NCBI GenBank assembly: GCA_902596165.1 | Contig: CACJSU010000001.1 | Location: 129,718-193,717 of the forward strand | DNA length: 64,000 nt | Origin: an uncultured SAR86 cluster bacterium | GTDB taxonomy: Bacteria > Pseudomonadota > Gammaproteobacteria > Magnimaribacterales > D2472 | Direction of reading: 5' to 3' | Shown: positions 17,124-26,283 of the stretch, one piece after another | How the letters are laid out: the number at the start of each line of letters is the position of its first letter | How positions within the stretch are numbered: position 1 is the stretch's first letter | Translations under genes and position numbers: made by a program | The notes under the pieces: generated by a model | Database searches by the model: none | Told to the model about the DNA's origin: nothing | Seen by the model: the letters and a program-made list of their open reading frames with translations, nothing else

Positions 17124-18290
17124 ATGGAAGGATTTTTACAAATTTTTACAAACGTCTGGGAAGAAGGCCTCTTAGGTATTGGTATAACCGAGATAATCGT
17201 ATCAATGCTCATATTTATAGCTGGAGCCATAAGCAGAGCTTTTTTTGTTGGCAGAGTGCTTAAATGGTTGGAACAACTTACTGCCCATACTGAATCTGAG
17301 GTAGATGATGTTCTACTGGAATCTTTAAAAAAACCTCTAGGATATATTCCTATGACGGTTGCCCTTTACTTTATTACTGTCTATCTTCCTCTTTCAGGCA
17401 TGGCTGATACTTTTGCTACAAATCTAGTAAAAGCAATGATAGCTTTTACCATTTTTAGTGCTCTAGCCAACAGCATTGCTCCAATTTTTCAAGCTTTTAC
17501 TTCAAGCGCTGTTCTCACCAGATCCATGACCATGTGGCTTGAAAGAGCTGCAAGAATAATAATTTGGATTATTGGGCTTGGAATCATACTGGATATCTTT
17601 GGTATTCAAATTGGTCCATTGGTTGCTGGTCTTGGATTATTTTCCGTAGCTGTTGCCCTCGGGGCACAAGATCTATTTAAAAATCTTATCTCAGGGTTAT
17701 TAATTATCGGAGAAAACAGATTTCAACCAGGCGATCGAATCGAAGTTCCTGGCTCTTTACATGGCATGGTTGAAGACATAGGTTTTAGATCAACCCTCGT
17801 CAGAATGTTTGATACGGCTCCAATGCTAGTACCAAACAAGGATCTTTCAGACGTAAAAGTGATCAATCATGGCAACATGGAGTACAGAAGAATTAGCTGG
17901 ACCCTAAATCTTATCTACTCAACCACTCAAGAGCAATTAGCTAAAATTTGTGGAGAAATTACAAACTTTATTAATACCTCTAGTGAATTTGTGATTAATC
18001 CCAATCAAGAATCGTTTGCTAGAACCGATGAGCTAGCTTCAAGCTCAATTGATGTAAGAGTTCTCTGCTACACAGATCCAGTTGGCTTAACTGATTTTTC
18101 TAAGATTAAACAAAATCTAATTTTTGAAATTATTAAAATTGTTCGAAGTAATGGTTCTGAGTTTGCATATCCTTCAACTTCTGTTTATGTCGAAAATACA
18201 GATCCTTTGGATGTTGCAAATTACTCTACAGAAGGTTTAAAAGCTAAAGATATATCTCATGAAGCTGCTCCTGATAAAGGAGACGATTAA
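17124..18290 (+). CDS. MscS-family mechanosensitive channel
   Basis: 388 residues. Several N-terminal membrane helices precede the pore helix GPLVAGLGLFSVAVALGAQDLFKNLISG, which has the Gly/Ala packing pattern of MscS TM3, followed by the cytoplasmic beta domain (FQPGDRIEVPG, MVEDIGFRST, LVPNKDLSDVKVINHG). It releases ions and solutes when the membrane is stretched. It starts 2 bp after the outer-membrane-like gene, so it belongs to the cyclase operon. The tail overlaps the end of the convergent cyclic-nucleotide channel gene by 4 bp. No extra nucleotide-binding domain is visible in this one. Confidence 0.9.
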   Translation: MEGFLQIFTNVWEEGLLGIGITEIIVSMLIFIAGAISRAFFVGRVLKWLEQLTAHTESEVDDVLLESLKKPLGYIPMTVALYFITVYLPLSGMADTFATNLVKAMIAFTIFSALANSIAPIFQAFTSSAVLTRSMTMWLERAARIIIWIIGLGIILDIFGIQIGPLVAGLGLFSVAVALGAQDLFKNLISGLLIIGENRFQPGDRIEVPGSLHGMVEDIGFRSTLVRMFDTAPMLVPNKDLSDVKVINHGNMEYRRISWTLNLIYSTTQEQLAKICGEITNFINTSSEFVINPNQESFARTDELASSSIDVRVLCYTDPVGLTDFSKIKQNLIFEIIKIVRSNGSEFAYPSTSVYVENTDPLDVANYSTEGLKAKDISHEAAPDKGDD

Positions 18291-19315
18291 TCCGCTGTTC
18301 TGTTTGAAGCGCTGAGTTCTAATTCCTGAAAGAGTTTAGGATGCTCCTCAGATAGTTCAGCTAAATCCGATTTAGTAAGCTCAAGTAATTTTGTATCATC
18401 GGCCGCAGTAATGGTTGCATTACGTGGTACATTTCCAAGTAAACCCATTTCTCCAAAGTAATCGCCAGCAACAAGAAAAACTGGCTGCTCAATTTCAACT
18501 TTGACCTTTCCATACTCAATGATAAACATCGAATCAGCTTCATCTCCTTTAGAGAAAATAGTCTCATGCTCACTCACCAAAACCACTTGGAGTTTTTCAT
18601 TGATTTTACCAACAGCTCCAATAGGAAGCTCTTGAAATAGTGGCACAGATGCGATGGCTTCAAAGCTAACTAAGAAATTCTTCTTTTGAATCTCTTCATA
18701 ATATGCAGAAGCAAGAATAGCCGCAGGCAAAGCAAACATTCCTATCCCAACTAACATGGTAAAACTTGCTAGTAACTTACCGAGATCAGTCATAGGAACA
18801 ACATCACCATAACCCACCGTAGTTAAGGTCGCTATGCCCCACCACATCGTAGATGGAATACTCCCAAAGACATCAGGTTGTACTGAAGATTCCAAAAAAT
18901 GTATAAATGTTGATACAACTAACAAGATCGAAATCACCATAATTTGCGATCCAAGCAAGGCATTTCTCTGCTTGATGATTGTTTTAACTAACGTGTTTGT
19001 GGGTAATAAAAATCTGGACTGACTAAAAATATCAAACAATCTAAATAATCGAAGAATTCTTAAATCATAAATAGAAAAAAATACTTGGTTAACTAAGACC
19101 AGTCCATCAATTGATAGCAAAAATGATAATCTCTTTTCTACTAGAGCTCTTAAAAGCAACTCAATTGCAAAAATGATAATAGAAGTTAAGTACAAGCCCC
19201 TAAAGATGGGCGCATCAACAGTCAGATAGCCAGCACTTGATACAATTTGATGAAAGATATTAATAGCAATCACAGCTCCAAAAAATTTATTTAATTTATC
19301 GAGTGCATTTTTCAT
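18287..19315 (-). CDS. K+ channel with C-terminal cyclic-nucleotide-binding domain
   Basis: 342 residues: four voltage-sensor-like helices with a short basic S4 (LRILRLFRL), pore with the K+ filter TTVGYGD, S6, a linker, and a CNBD (about residues 220-335). The phosphate-binding cassette reads FGEMGLLGNVPRNATI, with the glycine-glutamate pair and the phosphate-contacting arginine in place; RNAT matches cNMP binders. It is the same architecture as MloK1 and SthK channels. It lies tail to tail with the cyclase operon, so cAMP made by the CHASE2 cyclase could gate it; this coupling is inferred. TATAAT lies 6 nt before the ATG with no Shine-Dalgarno, suggesting a leaderless mRNA. Confidence 0.92.
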   Translation of the reverse strand: MKNALDKLNKFFGAVIAINIFHQIVSSAGYLTVDAPIFRGLYLTSIIIFAIELLLRALVEKRLSFLLSIDGLVLVNQVFFSIYDLRILRLFRLFDIFSQSRFLLPTNTLVKTIIKQRNALLGSQIMVISILLVVSTFIHFLESSVQPDVFGSIPSTMWWGIATLTTVGYGDVVPMTDLGKLLASFTMLVGIGMFALPAAILASAYYEEIQKKNFLVSFEAIASVPLFQELPIGAVGKINEKLQVVLVSEHETIFSKGDEADSMFIIEYGKVKVEIEQPVFLVAGDYFGEMGLLGNVPRNATITAADDTKLLELTKSDLAELSEEHPKLFQELELSASNRTAD

Positions 19316-19321
19316 AATGTG

Positions 19322-19327
19322 ATTATA
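19322..19327 (-). promoter_or_regulatory. -10 hexamer TATAAT, 6 nt before the K+ channel start
   Basis: On the minus strand the sequence is TATAAT-CACATT-ATG. The geometry predicts a transcript starting at the start codon. The -35 is unclear. Confidence 0.5.
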
Positions 19328-19342
19328 ACTTGAGTCTGTGAT

Positions 19343-19370
19343 TTGAAAAAACCAGGCCTTAAAATAATAA
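19343..19370 (+). promoter_or_regulatory. Candidate promoter for the SLC13-type permease
   Basis: TTGAAA at 19343-19348 and TAATAA at 19365-19370 are separated by 16 nt, leaving a leader of about 60 nt before the ATG. The region is AT-rich, so the -10 is weakly determined. Confidence 0.35.
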
Positions 19371-19437
19371 TAATTAAATAAGGCATTTATTTGATAGTAT
19401 GGGTTTTTGATGAAATCAAATTAGGGGAAAAGTGGGC

Positions 19438-21204
19438 ATGACTGATCAAACTATTCTTGCTATAGCACTGGCTGTGCTGATGGGCCTTCTTGTATGGGGT
19501 AAATGGCGTTATGACGGAGTGACGCTAGTATGCTTGGCTTCATTAGTATTATTTGGTGTAGTGCCTGCAGAAAGTGCCTTTTCAGGGTTCGGACATCCTG
19601 CCGTTATAACAGTTGCACTTGTTCTATTGATCAGCAGAGGTTTGCAAGAAGCAGGAATGGTAAGTTTGGCAGGAAACTTAATATCTCGACTGACTCTTTC
19701 AGAAAATCAATACATGATAATGATCATGATTGTTGCAGCATTTTTATCTTCATTTATGAATAATATTGGAGCCATGGCTTTATTGCTGCCAATAACATTA
19801 TCGTTATGTCAAAAAATGGAATGGAATCCCTCAAAATTCTTAATGCCATTGGCTTTTGCTAGTATTCTTGGCGGCATGAACACGGTGATAGGAACGCCAC
19901 CAAATATTATTATTGCTCAATACAGACAAGAATATACTGGCGTTGCCTTTAACTTTTTTGACTATTCATTTGTTGGGCTTGCTGTTAGCATCTTAGGTGT
20001 TTTGTTTATAGCACTTATAGGATTCAGGTTTGTAATGGTTCGCGAGAATGCAAATGATGCAACCAGATTGATAGATCTAAAAAACTATCTTTTTGAAGTA
20101 ACCGTTAAAAATGATAGTAAGGCGATTGGAATGAGACTATCAGAAATTAAAAAGATTTCAGGCCCTGAAACTGAAGTCTTAGGCGTAGTCAATGAAACTG
20201 GAGGTGTCTCAAGAGTCTCAATGAGTAAAAAGATTCAGCCTGGACAAATTTTGGTTATTAAAACTTCGCCCGATGATATTTCCACTATTCAAGAAGCCCT
20301 TGGATTTGAGATTGCCGATGATTTGGTCACGGTCCAAGAGTCAGACTTGGCTGAAATTGAGGTTATGGTCACAGCTGGATCTAGACTTGTTGGTAGAAAG
20401 CATGACTTCCTCAAAAGACTTGCTTCAGATGATCTTGCATTGCTTGGATTATGGCGCCAGGGTGCAAAATTTAGAACGAGGCTTGCGAGAGAAGCATTCA
20501 AAGTTGGAGATGTATTGCTTCTTGGCGTGAGAACAATTGATGATGAAGGGGTTAAAGAAAGAATAAAACATTTAGGCTTGATGCCACTGATGGAAAGAGA
20601 TCTGCAAACTATTCCAAGCAGAAGTAGATTGCTAAAAAGCTTAATCTTTTTTGGATTAGCAATTGGGCTCACTGCATTCAATGTAGTTGACATAGTGGTT
20701 GCATTTTTATTATGCGTAATAGCTTTTATATCAATCAAAGTTTTAAATGGAAATTTGTATAGAAATATTGAATGGCCAGTTGTGGTCATGCTTGCAGCGA
20801 TGATTCCAGTTGGACAAGCACTAGAAACATCTGGAATTTCTTTAAACATTGCAAACTTCATTTCTGCTAGCACGGAAGGCATGAAATTACCTTGGTTAAT
20901 CTTAATGATTCTAGTTATTACGATGTTTGTTTCAGATATTGTGAATAATGCAGCAACTGCTGTGATTATGGCGCCTATTGCAGCGAATCTTGCCATTCAA
21001 GTTGGGCAGCCAGTTGAACCCTTTCTGATGGCAGTTGCGGTTGGAGCCAGCTGCGCATTTCTTTCTCCAATAGGGCACCAATGTAATACCTTGGTAATGG
21101 CTCCAGGGAATTATAAATTTGGAGACTATTGGCGCCTTGGCCTTCCGCTTGAATTTGTGATTGTGGCTATCTCAATTCCAATGATCTTATTTGTTTGGAC
21201 TTAA
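19438..21204 (+). CDS. SLC13-family anion permease with TrkA-C domains
   Basis: 588 residues from the ATG at 19438, chosen because AGGGGA at 19423-19428 sits at the right distance; a GTG six bases upstream is too close to it. Two membrane halves carry the paired family signatures (SSFMNNIGAMALLLP with GGMNTVIGTPPN; SDIVNNAATAVIMAPI with SPIGHQCN). Between them is a cytoplasmic insert of about 200 residues with two TrkA-C/RCK_C-like units. This is the layout of the bacterial SLC13/Cit+/sulfate-type transporters. The substrate (sulfate, dicarboxylate or another anion) cannot be read from sequence. Convergent with the hydrolase gene, 4 bp apart. Confidence 0.87.
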   Translation: MTDQTILAIALAVLMGLLVWGKWRYDGVTLVCLASLVLFGVVPAESAFSGFGHPAVITVALVLLISRGLQEAGMVSLAGNLISRLTLSENQYMIMIMIVAAFLSSFMNNIGAMALLLPITLSLCQKMEWNPSKFLMPLAFASILGGMNTVIGTPPNIIIAQYRQEYTGVAFNFFDYSFVGLAVSILGVLFIALIGFRFVMVRENANDATRLIDLKNYLFEVTVKNDSKAIGMRLSEIKKISGPETEVLGVVNETGGVSRVSMSKKIQPGQILVIKTSPDDISTIQEALGFEIADDLVTVQESDLAEIEVMVTAGSRLVGRKHDFLKRLASDDLALLGLWRQGAKFRTRLAREAFKVGDVLLLGVRTIDDEGVKERIKHLGLMPLMERDLQTIPSRSRLLKSLIFFGLAIGLTAFNVVDIVVAFLLCVIAFISIKVLNGNLYRNIEWPVVVMLAAMIPVGQALETSGISLNIANFISASTEGMKLPWLILMILVITMFVSDIVNNAATAVIMAPIAANLAIQVGQPVEPFLMAVAVGASCAFLSPIGHQCNTLVMAPGNYKFGDYWRLGLPLEFVIVAISIPMILFVWT

Positions 21205-21208
21205 GTTC

Positions 21209-21937
21209 TTATACAATCTGAGAAATTAATTTGCTTAACTCAGCCGGATCTTCAAAAAAAGAGAAGTGCCCTACCTCATTCATTGTAAAAGTTTTACTCG
21301 GAACCATATTAATAAAATTTTCTACAGCCTTAAGATCTACCAGCCTATCTTTATCGCCTAAAATTATTGAAATAGAAGTGCCTAGGTTTTTTAAATCATT
21401 TAAATCTAATTGATAATTATTGCATGCTTCTAGATCATTGAGCATCACTGGATCATTAGAGTCAGAAAAAGCATTTTTTAATCCAAGAAGTCTTCTATGA
21501 AGACCATACTTAATTATAAAGTCAGCGGCATGACCATTCCCTGCTTTAGCTTTAGCAAGCAAAGCATCAGCAACCCTTGTTGGATAAATGCTATTAACTA
21601 GAATCAGCTCTTTGACGGCAAGTTCATGTTTAAGTGCGATATCCAAGGTAACTAATCCGCCCATGCTATGTCCACATAAAGATAGATCTTTTAGGTTATA
21701 GTCCTTTAAAGCATTCACTAAAAACTGGCTGTAAGATTCAATGCTGTTGCTTGAGGATCCCTTTGAGTCACCATGACCAGGGAGATCAATGATTAAAGGC
21801 TTGTTATATTCAGCGTCAGTCAACTTGATGGCTCGAACCAATCGATGGTCCATGCCAGCCCCTGCAATAAAAAGAATAGATTTTTTAGTCTTATCAATTG
21901 ATTCAAAGTTATGGAAATATATATCAGATTTTTTCAT
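21209..21937 (-). CDS. Alpha/beta hydrolase
   Basis: 242 residues with the complete alpha/beta hydrolase outline: oxyanion-loop start FIAGAGMDHR, DLPGHGDS, nucleophile elbow CGHSMGGL, acid in the LGDKDRLVD strand, and the histidine in EVGHFSFFEDP. It is of the small esterase/lactonase kind; the substrate is unknown. No signal peptide, so cytoplasmic. TAGATT ends 6 nt before the ATG and no Shine-Dalgarno is seen. The gene stands alone, with tRNA-Val behind it on the same strand. Confidence 0.85.
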   Translation of the reverse strand: MKKSDIYFHNFESIDKTKKSILFIAGAGMDHRLVRAIKLTDAEYNKPLIIDLPGHGDSKGSSSNSIESYSQFLVNALKDYNLKDLSLCGHSMGGLVTLDIALKHELAVKELILVNSIYPTRVADALLAKAKAGNGHAADFIIKYGLHRRLLGLKNAFSDSNDPVMLNDLEACNNYQLDLNDLKNLGTSISIILGDKDRLVDLKAVENFINMVPSKTFTMNEVGHFSFFEDPAELSKLISQIV

Positions 21938-21997
21938 TAGCTAAATCTATTTTAATTCATAGCAATGATCAAGAGACACTTAGCAAAACTTTTAAAG

Positions 21998-22076
21998 TGG
22001 TAGACCCGAATGGACTCGAACCATCGACCTTCGCAATGTCAATGCGACGCTCTAACCAAAACTGAGCTACGGGTCT
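21998..22076 (-). tRNA. tRNA-Val (anticodon GAC)
   Basis: Cloverleaf read on the minus strand: acceptor AGACCCG/CGGGTCT, D-stem GCTC/GAGC, anticodon stem TCGCA/TGCGA with loop TTGACAT, T-loop TTCGAGT, discriminator A and an encoded CCA at 21998-22000. The length is 79 nt because of an 11-nt D loop. The anticodon GAC reads GUC and GUU valine codons. Confidence 0.95.
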
Positions 22077-22088
22077 AAATTGTAAAAT

Positions 22089-22094
22089 ATTATA
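22089..22094 (-). promoter_or_regulatory. -10 box TATAAT of tRNA-Val
   Basis: A consensus TATAAT stands 12 nt before the mature 5' end, which would start transcription about 6 nt ahead of the tRNA. The -35 (TTATGT at 17 nt) is weak. Confidence 0.5.
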
Positions 22095-22175
22095 CAGCTA
22101 GACAATTAATAACATAAGTCTCAAATCTGCTAGATAAAAAGAATTTTTAATTTGGTAAGAGAGTAATTTTAGCTT

Positions 22176-22448
22176 TTATTGAGAATTATATATGTCAAAA
22201 AAATCTAATTTTAGATTAAGAAAATTAGCATATTTTTTAAAATACTGAAGTGCAAAAACTCTTGCTGGAAAAATTGAATAATCTCCATGCTCTATACCCT
22301 TGATGTAATTTACATTTACATGTATTTCAGAGGCAACTTCAAATTCTGATAAAGAAAGCAATTGTCTTCGCTCTTTAAATGCTTTCCCGATCTTGCAGGT
22401 TTGTGCAGATTTCAAGCTTATTTTTGTATCTATTTCACTTATTTGCAT
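22176..22448 (-). CDS. Small RodZ-like helix-turn-helix protein
   Basis: 90 residues, nearly all one HTH_25/RodZ-type domain: IGKAFKERRQLLSLSEFEVA, then HVNVNYIKGIEHGDYSIFPARVFALQYFKKYANFL, matching the RodZ N-domain pattern IE-x-GDY-x-x-(F/L)PA-x-x-(Y/F)A-x-x-x-x-x-x-YA. It has no membrane helix or periplasmic part, so it is not a RodZ homologue in function as far as can be seen. It could be a DNA-binding regulator or a protein-interaction module. A promoter with ATGACA and TATACT lies 37-64 nt upstream. About 100 bp of AT-rich DNA without features separates it from tRNA-Val. Confidence 0.75.
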   Translation of the reverse strand: MQISEIDTKISLKSAQTCKIGKAFKERRQLLSLSEFEVASEIHVNVNYIKGIEHGDYSIFPARVFALQYFKKYANFLNLKLDFFDIYNSQ

Positions 22449-22484
22449 TTCTTTAAACTTTAACTTTTACAGAGCGAACTTACT

Positions 22485-22512
22485 AGTATACATATAAATG
22501 ATAAATTGTCAT
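22485..22512 (-). promoter_or_regulatory. Promoter of the small HTH gene, containing the shared 17-nt element
   Basis: On the minus strand: ATGACA (-35) at 22512-22507, a 16-nt spacer, and TATACT (-10) at 22490-22485, giving a leader of about 30 nt. The first part is identical over 17 nt with the sequence upstream of the TetR-type gene at 13517-13533. Confidence 0.5.
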
Positions 22513-22567
22513 TTTTATAGTCAAAAAATTTCAAAACTGTTCTGAAAGAAATTAAAATTTTAGAAAT

Positions 22568-23971
22568 TTAGTCTATTGCAATAGATCTCTGAGTTAAAAA
22601 TTCTTTTGTTTCCTCAAGAATTGCTTGGGTTTCTGCAGAATTATCTTTATCCAAAAGTGCTTCAAGATCTGTCATCACTTTACTCATTGAGCCCCAAGGG
22701 CCTTCTTCATTAAGACGCTGAGTTATAAGCGCTTGATATCGGCTCATCATATCCTCTGGTGCTGCCTGCGGATAAAACTGACAAATTAATCTTTCTGCAA
22801 ATAGCCTATGGCGCTCATCGTTAATATTACGGCAAATTTTTATCCTTTCTTCTGCTGAATCGATACGATGAAAGTCTGCCATGAGATCTTTATCTTCTTT
22901 AGATGGAAAGCCTCCCGAGTAAATCATTTGCTCGATATGATCATATTCATTGCTCCAGTTATTGATTTTGTCCTCCATGGCTTGACTGACAAGTGACTGA
23001 AAATCTACATTATCTCTAACTTGCTTCGCCCTATCCTCTAAGACAGAAAAATCTATATCAAAGGCATTTTTATCGTCAATCATAGAACTGGGACATATGG
23101 GTATTGTTTTATTAATTCCATATTTTTTAAAAGGGCCTGATTTACCAGGCTTTTGAACCATGGAGTAGATTTCTTGGGTATCAAGATCAAAGATTTCTTC
23201 AGGTTCAAAGCTAAGATCAAAAAACATTAAATCATTAGGCGCTTTACTGCCACAAGGAACAACAGGATATCTAAAAACTTCGCGCCTAAAGACCTCTCCC
23301 AGACCTAAAAAGCCTGGCTTTTGAATAGCTTCTTGAACACCTGCTTTAGAGGAAATATTAAGAAAGTAATCTAGTAACTCAGGTTTTTTTTCATTGATGA
23401 TTTTTAGCAATGAGATCATCAATTTGCAATCAGCAATCGCATCATGAGCATCGCCAATTTCAATACCATTAGCTTCAGCCAAGTCTGCCTGCTTCAAACT
23501 AATTGCAGGACCGCCATCATAAAATGGAATATTTAATAAAGCAGGAGAAAAGGCAGCAATATTATTCATCATCAACAAAAGATCTAACCGACTATTTCCA
23601 TTGGTATTGGTAAGGTACGATTCAAATAAATTCCAATAAAATTGCCGTCGCACTAGCTCCTCATCATAAGCCATACCATTAAAGGTGATAAAAACCCCAG
23701 GCTCATCAATGGTCCACTGACGCCATTGACGATTAAGATCTCGCATCATCTCATAATGCGACACATTGGAATTAAAAAGATGAGTTTTTTTGTTTGTCAC
23801 CATTGCCATTGGATGAGGAATCGCCCATGGCAGAGGAGCGCATCCTAAATTTTGCTCATCTTGGATTTCTAAATTACGGTTTGCTTGAATTGATCCGCAC
23901 TGAAGAATTTGGGCAAAATCTTTGATTAAGCCGGTTGTCTCGGTATCGTAAAAAATTAAGTTGTTGCTCAA
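22568..23971 (-). CDS. sbcB: Exodeoxyribonuclease I
   Basis: 467 residues, the usual length of ExoI. It degrades single-stranded DNA 3' to 5' in recombination and mismatch repair. The DEDDh nuclease motifs are visible: FYDTETTGL (Exo I), FNGMAYDEELVRR (Exo II), and GDAHDAIADC (Exo III, with histidine and aspartate). The SH3-like and C-terminal helical domains follow, with the family segment ERLICQFYP. The start codon lies 264 codons into no other gene, and the frame is intact. It sits 7 bp after the acyl-CoA dehydrogenase gene on the same strand, which looks like chance neighbours in one transcript. Confidence 0.93.
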   Translation of the reverse strand: MSNNLIFYDTETTGLIKDFAQILQCGSIQANRNLEIQDEQNLGCAPLPWAIPHPMAMVTNKKTHLFNSNVSHYEMMRDLNRQWRQWTIDEPGVFITFNGMAYDEELVRRQFYWNLFESYLTNTNGNSRLDLLLMMNNIAAFSPALLNIPFYDGGPAISLKQADLAEANGIEIGDAHDAIADCKLMISLLKIINEKKPELLDYFLNISSKAGVQEAIQKPGFLGLGEVFRREVFRYPVVPCGSKAPNDLMFFDLSFEPEEIFDLDTQEIYSMVQKPGKSGPFKKYGINKTIPICPSSMIDDKNAFDIDFSVLEDRAKQVRDNVDFQSLVSQAMEDKINNWSNEYDHIEQMIYSGGFPSKEDKDLMADFHRIDSAEERIKICRNINDERHRLFAERLICQFYPQAAPEDMMSRYQALITQRLNEEGPWGSMSKVMTDLEALLDKDNSAETQAILEETKEFLTQRSIAID

Positions 23972-23978
23972 CTCTCTA

Positions 23979-25235
23979 CTAAGATCTGCTGATATTGGAT
24001 GACTCTACCTTTGATTTATTGTATTCAGCATATTTTCCAAGCTCGTATCTGGCTACTGACCTTCTATGCACTTCATCCGGCCCATCGGCTAGTCGTAAAG
24101 TTCGCATTCCAGCATACATTCTTGCCAGTGGAAAAACTTGAGATACCCCTGCACCACCATGCATTTGAATAGCTCGATCAATTACATCACAAACTATATT
24201 TGGAACAATCACTTTAATTTGAGCAATCTCACTGGCAGCAACTTTATTTCCAACAGTATCCATCATGTGCGCTGCTTGCAAAGTAAGAAGTCTTGCCATG
24301 TTTAATTCAATTCTTGAATTGGCAATGATATCCATGTTACCGCCTAACTGAGATAAAGGCTTACCAAAAGCAACTCTACTTTGAGATCTTTCACACATCA
24401 TTTGTAAGGCTCTTTCGCCCAAGCCAACAGCTCTCATGCAATGATGAATCCTACCTGGTCCAAGACGGCCCTGAGCAATTTCAAAACCTCTACCCTCACC
24501 AAGAATCATATTGCTTTTAGGAACTCTTACATTTGTAAATTTGAGATGAGCATGGCCATGCGGAGCATCATCCCATCCGAAAACTTCCATCATTTTTCTT
24601 ACTTCTATGCCCTCGGAATCCATAGGTACAAGGATTTGAGAGTGCCTTTTATGTCTTGGAGAATCTGGATCTTGATCAGTAACACACATAAAAATAATAA
24701 TCTTGCATCGGGGATCTCCAGCACCAGATGTCCACCATTTTTCTCCGTTAATAACATATTCATCACCATCAAGAACTGCTGTCGCAGCCATGTTAGTAGC
24801 ATCTGAAGATGCTACTCCAGGCTCTGTCATGCCAAAAGCAGATCTAATTTCTCCAGCTAAAAGAGGTTTAAGCCAAGTCTCTTGTTGTTCTTCAGAACCA
24901 TATCTTTCGAGCACTTCCATGTTGCCAGTATCTGGAGCTGAACAATTAAATACCTCAGATGCAATTCCTACTGCTCCCATTTTTTCTGCAAGATGTGAAT
25001 ATTCAAAATTACTTAAGCCTGTACCAAACTCACCCTCATAACCAGGTAGAAAAAAATTCCATAATCCTTCAGCTTTTGCTTTAGCTTTCATCTCCTCCAT
25101 TATTGGTGGAACACACCAACGTCCGCCCTCCTCAACTTGTTGCGCATATTTTGCTTCATTAGGTCTTATTTCAGCATCTATAAATGCTGAAACCCTATCA
25201 AGAAAAGCTTGAACCTCTGGTCTTAAATCTCTCAT
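23979..25235 (-). CDS. Acyl-CoA dehydrogenase, ACAD10/11-like
   Basis: 418 residues; FAD-dependent alpha,beta-dehydrogenation of an acyl-CoA thioester. Family signatures are [15 protein letters not shown] (FAD contact), WWTSGAGD, and [33 protein letters not shown] near the C-terminus. The DGPDEVH ending is typical of the ACAD10/11-like group often found in marine heterotrophs. The substrate chain is unknown. AGAGG precedes the ATG. It is transcribed divergently from a LysR regulator 137 bp away, which may control it. Confidence 0.9.
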   Translation of the reverse strand: MRDLRPEVQAFLDRVSAFIDAEIRPNEAKYAQQVEEGGRWCVPPIMEEMKAKAKAEGLWNFFLPGYEGEFGTGLSNFEYSHLAEKMGAVGIASEVFNCSAPDTGNMEVLERYGSEEQQETWLKPLLAGEIRSAFGMTEPGVASSDATNMAATAVLDGDEYVINGEKWWTSGAGDPRCKIIIFMCVTDQDPDSPRHKRHSQILVPMDSEGIEVRKMMEVFGWDDAPHGHAHLKFTNVRVPKSNMILGEGRGFEIAQGRLGPGRIHHCMRAVGLGERALQMMCERSQSRVAFGKPLSQLGGNMDIIANSRIELNMARLLTLQAAHMMDTVGNKVAASEIAQIKVIVPNIVCDVIDRAIQMHGGAGVSQVFPLARMYAGMRTLRLADGPDEVHRRSVARYELGKYAEYNKSKVESSNISRS

Positions 25236-25371
25236 TATTGCCTCTTATTAATGGTTGTTATTTATAATATAAGTATTGTGAATGTTATAAAATAACTTTA
25301 TTATTATTAATCAATCTGCCAACAACCATAATAACTGCAAGCAAGATGCAAAGCTATAGGATGAAACAAAA

Positions 25372-26283
25372 ATGAAAATAAGTTCTTTTGATTTAAACCT
25401 GTTTGTCATTATGAACTCCATTTATACCGAAGGCTCTCTTACAAAAGCAGCGGAAGTGGTTGGCATTACTCAGCCTGCTGTCTCCAATGCCCTGTCTAGG
25501 TTAAGAGAAAAATTTGACGATGAGCTCTTCGTTAGGACTGGAAGTGGCATGGTGCCGACTCAAAAAACAGAAAATATTATTAAAGACATTCAAAATGCTT
25601 TACAACTGATGCAAAAAAGTGTCAATGAGCCTGATGAGTTTGACCCAGCAACCAGCCAAAAAACTTTCAGAATATCCCTTGGCGATATAAATGAAGGGCG
25701 AATCCTGGCAATCCTTATGGGCAAAATGGAAAAACAAGCTCCGAATATAAAACTCGAATGTTATTATTCTGCAAGAGATCAGGTACCCCATGCCTTGGCA
25801 ACAAATGAGCTTAGCTTTGCTGTAGATCCTTTTATACCTAACTCAAAAGATACTAATTCAATGAAGGTATTTACCGACCAATTTGTGGTAGCTCATCGCG
25901 CCAATCACCCTATCTCTAAAGAATCAGACATCACGCTTGATGAATTACTCAAATTAAAATATATCAACATTTCTAATAGAAAAAGAGGTGCTTCTGTTGT
26001 GGAGATGGAAATGCAAAAAATGCAGCTACAACCAGAAATTGCTCTTAGATCTCAGCATTATCAGGTGACTCCAGAAATTGTTAGATCAACAGATCTCTGT
26101 TTGCTTTGTTCAGAGACTTTTGCAAAAAAACATGGGTTGAGTTACCTAGAACTTCCATTTAATGTTCCTGCTCTTGAACAATACTTAATTTGGCATTCTA
26201 GCGACGATAATGATGGCTCTCATATTTGGATGAGAAATCTCATAATTGAATCCTTTGAAGAAGTTAGCGCGCTTAAGTCTTAG
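25372..26283 (+). CDS. LysR-type transcriptional regulator
   Basis: 303 residues. The N-terminal winged HTH reads SLTKAAEVVGITQPAVSNAL, then FVRTGSGMVPT, in the NodD/DntR-like style. The C-terminal periplasmic-binding-protein-like effector domain follows. It diverges from the acyl-CoA dehydrogenase gene, the classic layout for a LysR regulator and its target, so control of that gene is likely but inferred. AGGA lies 10 nt before the start. The end overlaps the convergent methyltransferase gene by 11 bp. Confidence 0.9.
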   Translation: MKISSFDLNLFVIMNSIYTEGSLTKAAEVVGITQPAVSNALSRLREKFDDELFVRTGSGMVPTQKTENIIKDIQNALQLMQKSVNEPDEFDPATSQKTFRISLGDINEGRILAILMGKMEKQAPNIKLECYYSARDQVPHALATNELSFAVDPFIPNSKDTNSMKVFTDQFVVAHRANHPISKESDITLDELLKLKYINISNRKRGASVVEMEMQKMQLQPEIALRSQHYQVTPEIVRSTDLCLLCSETFAKKHGLSYLELPFNVPALEQYLIWHSSDDNDGSHIWMRNLIIESFEEVSALKS

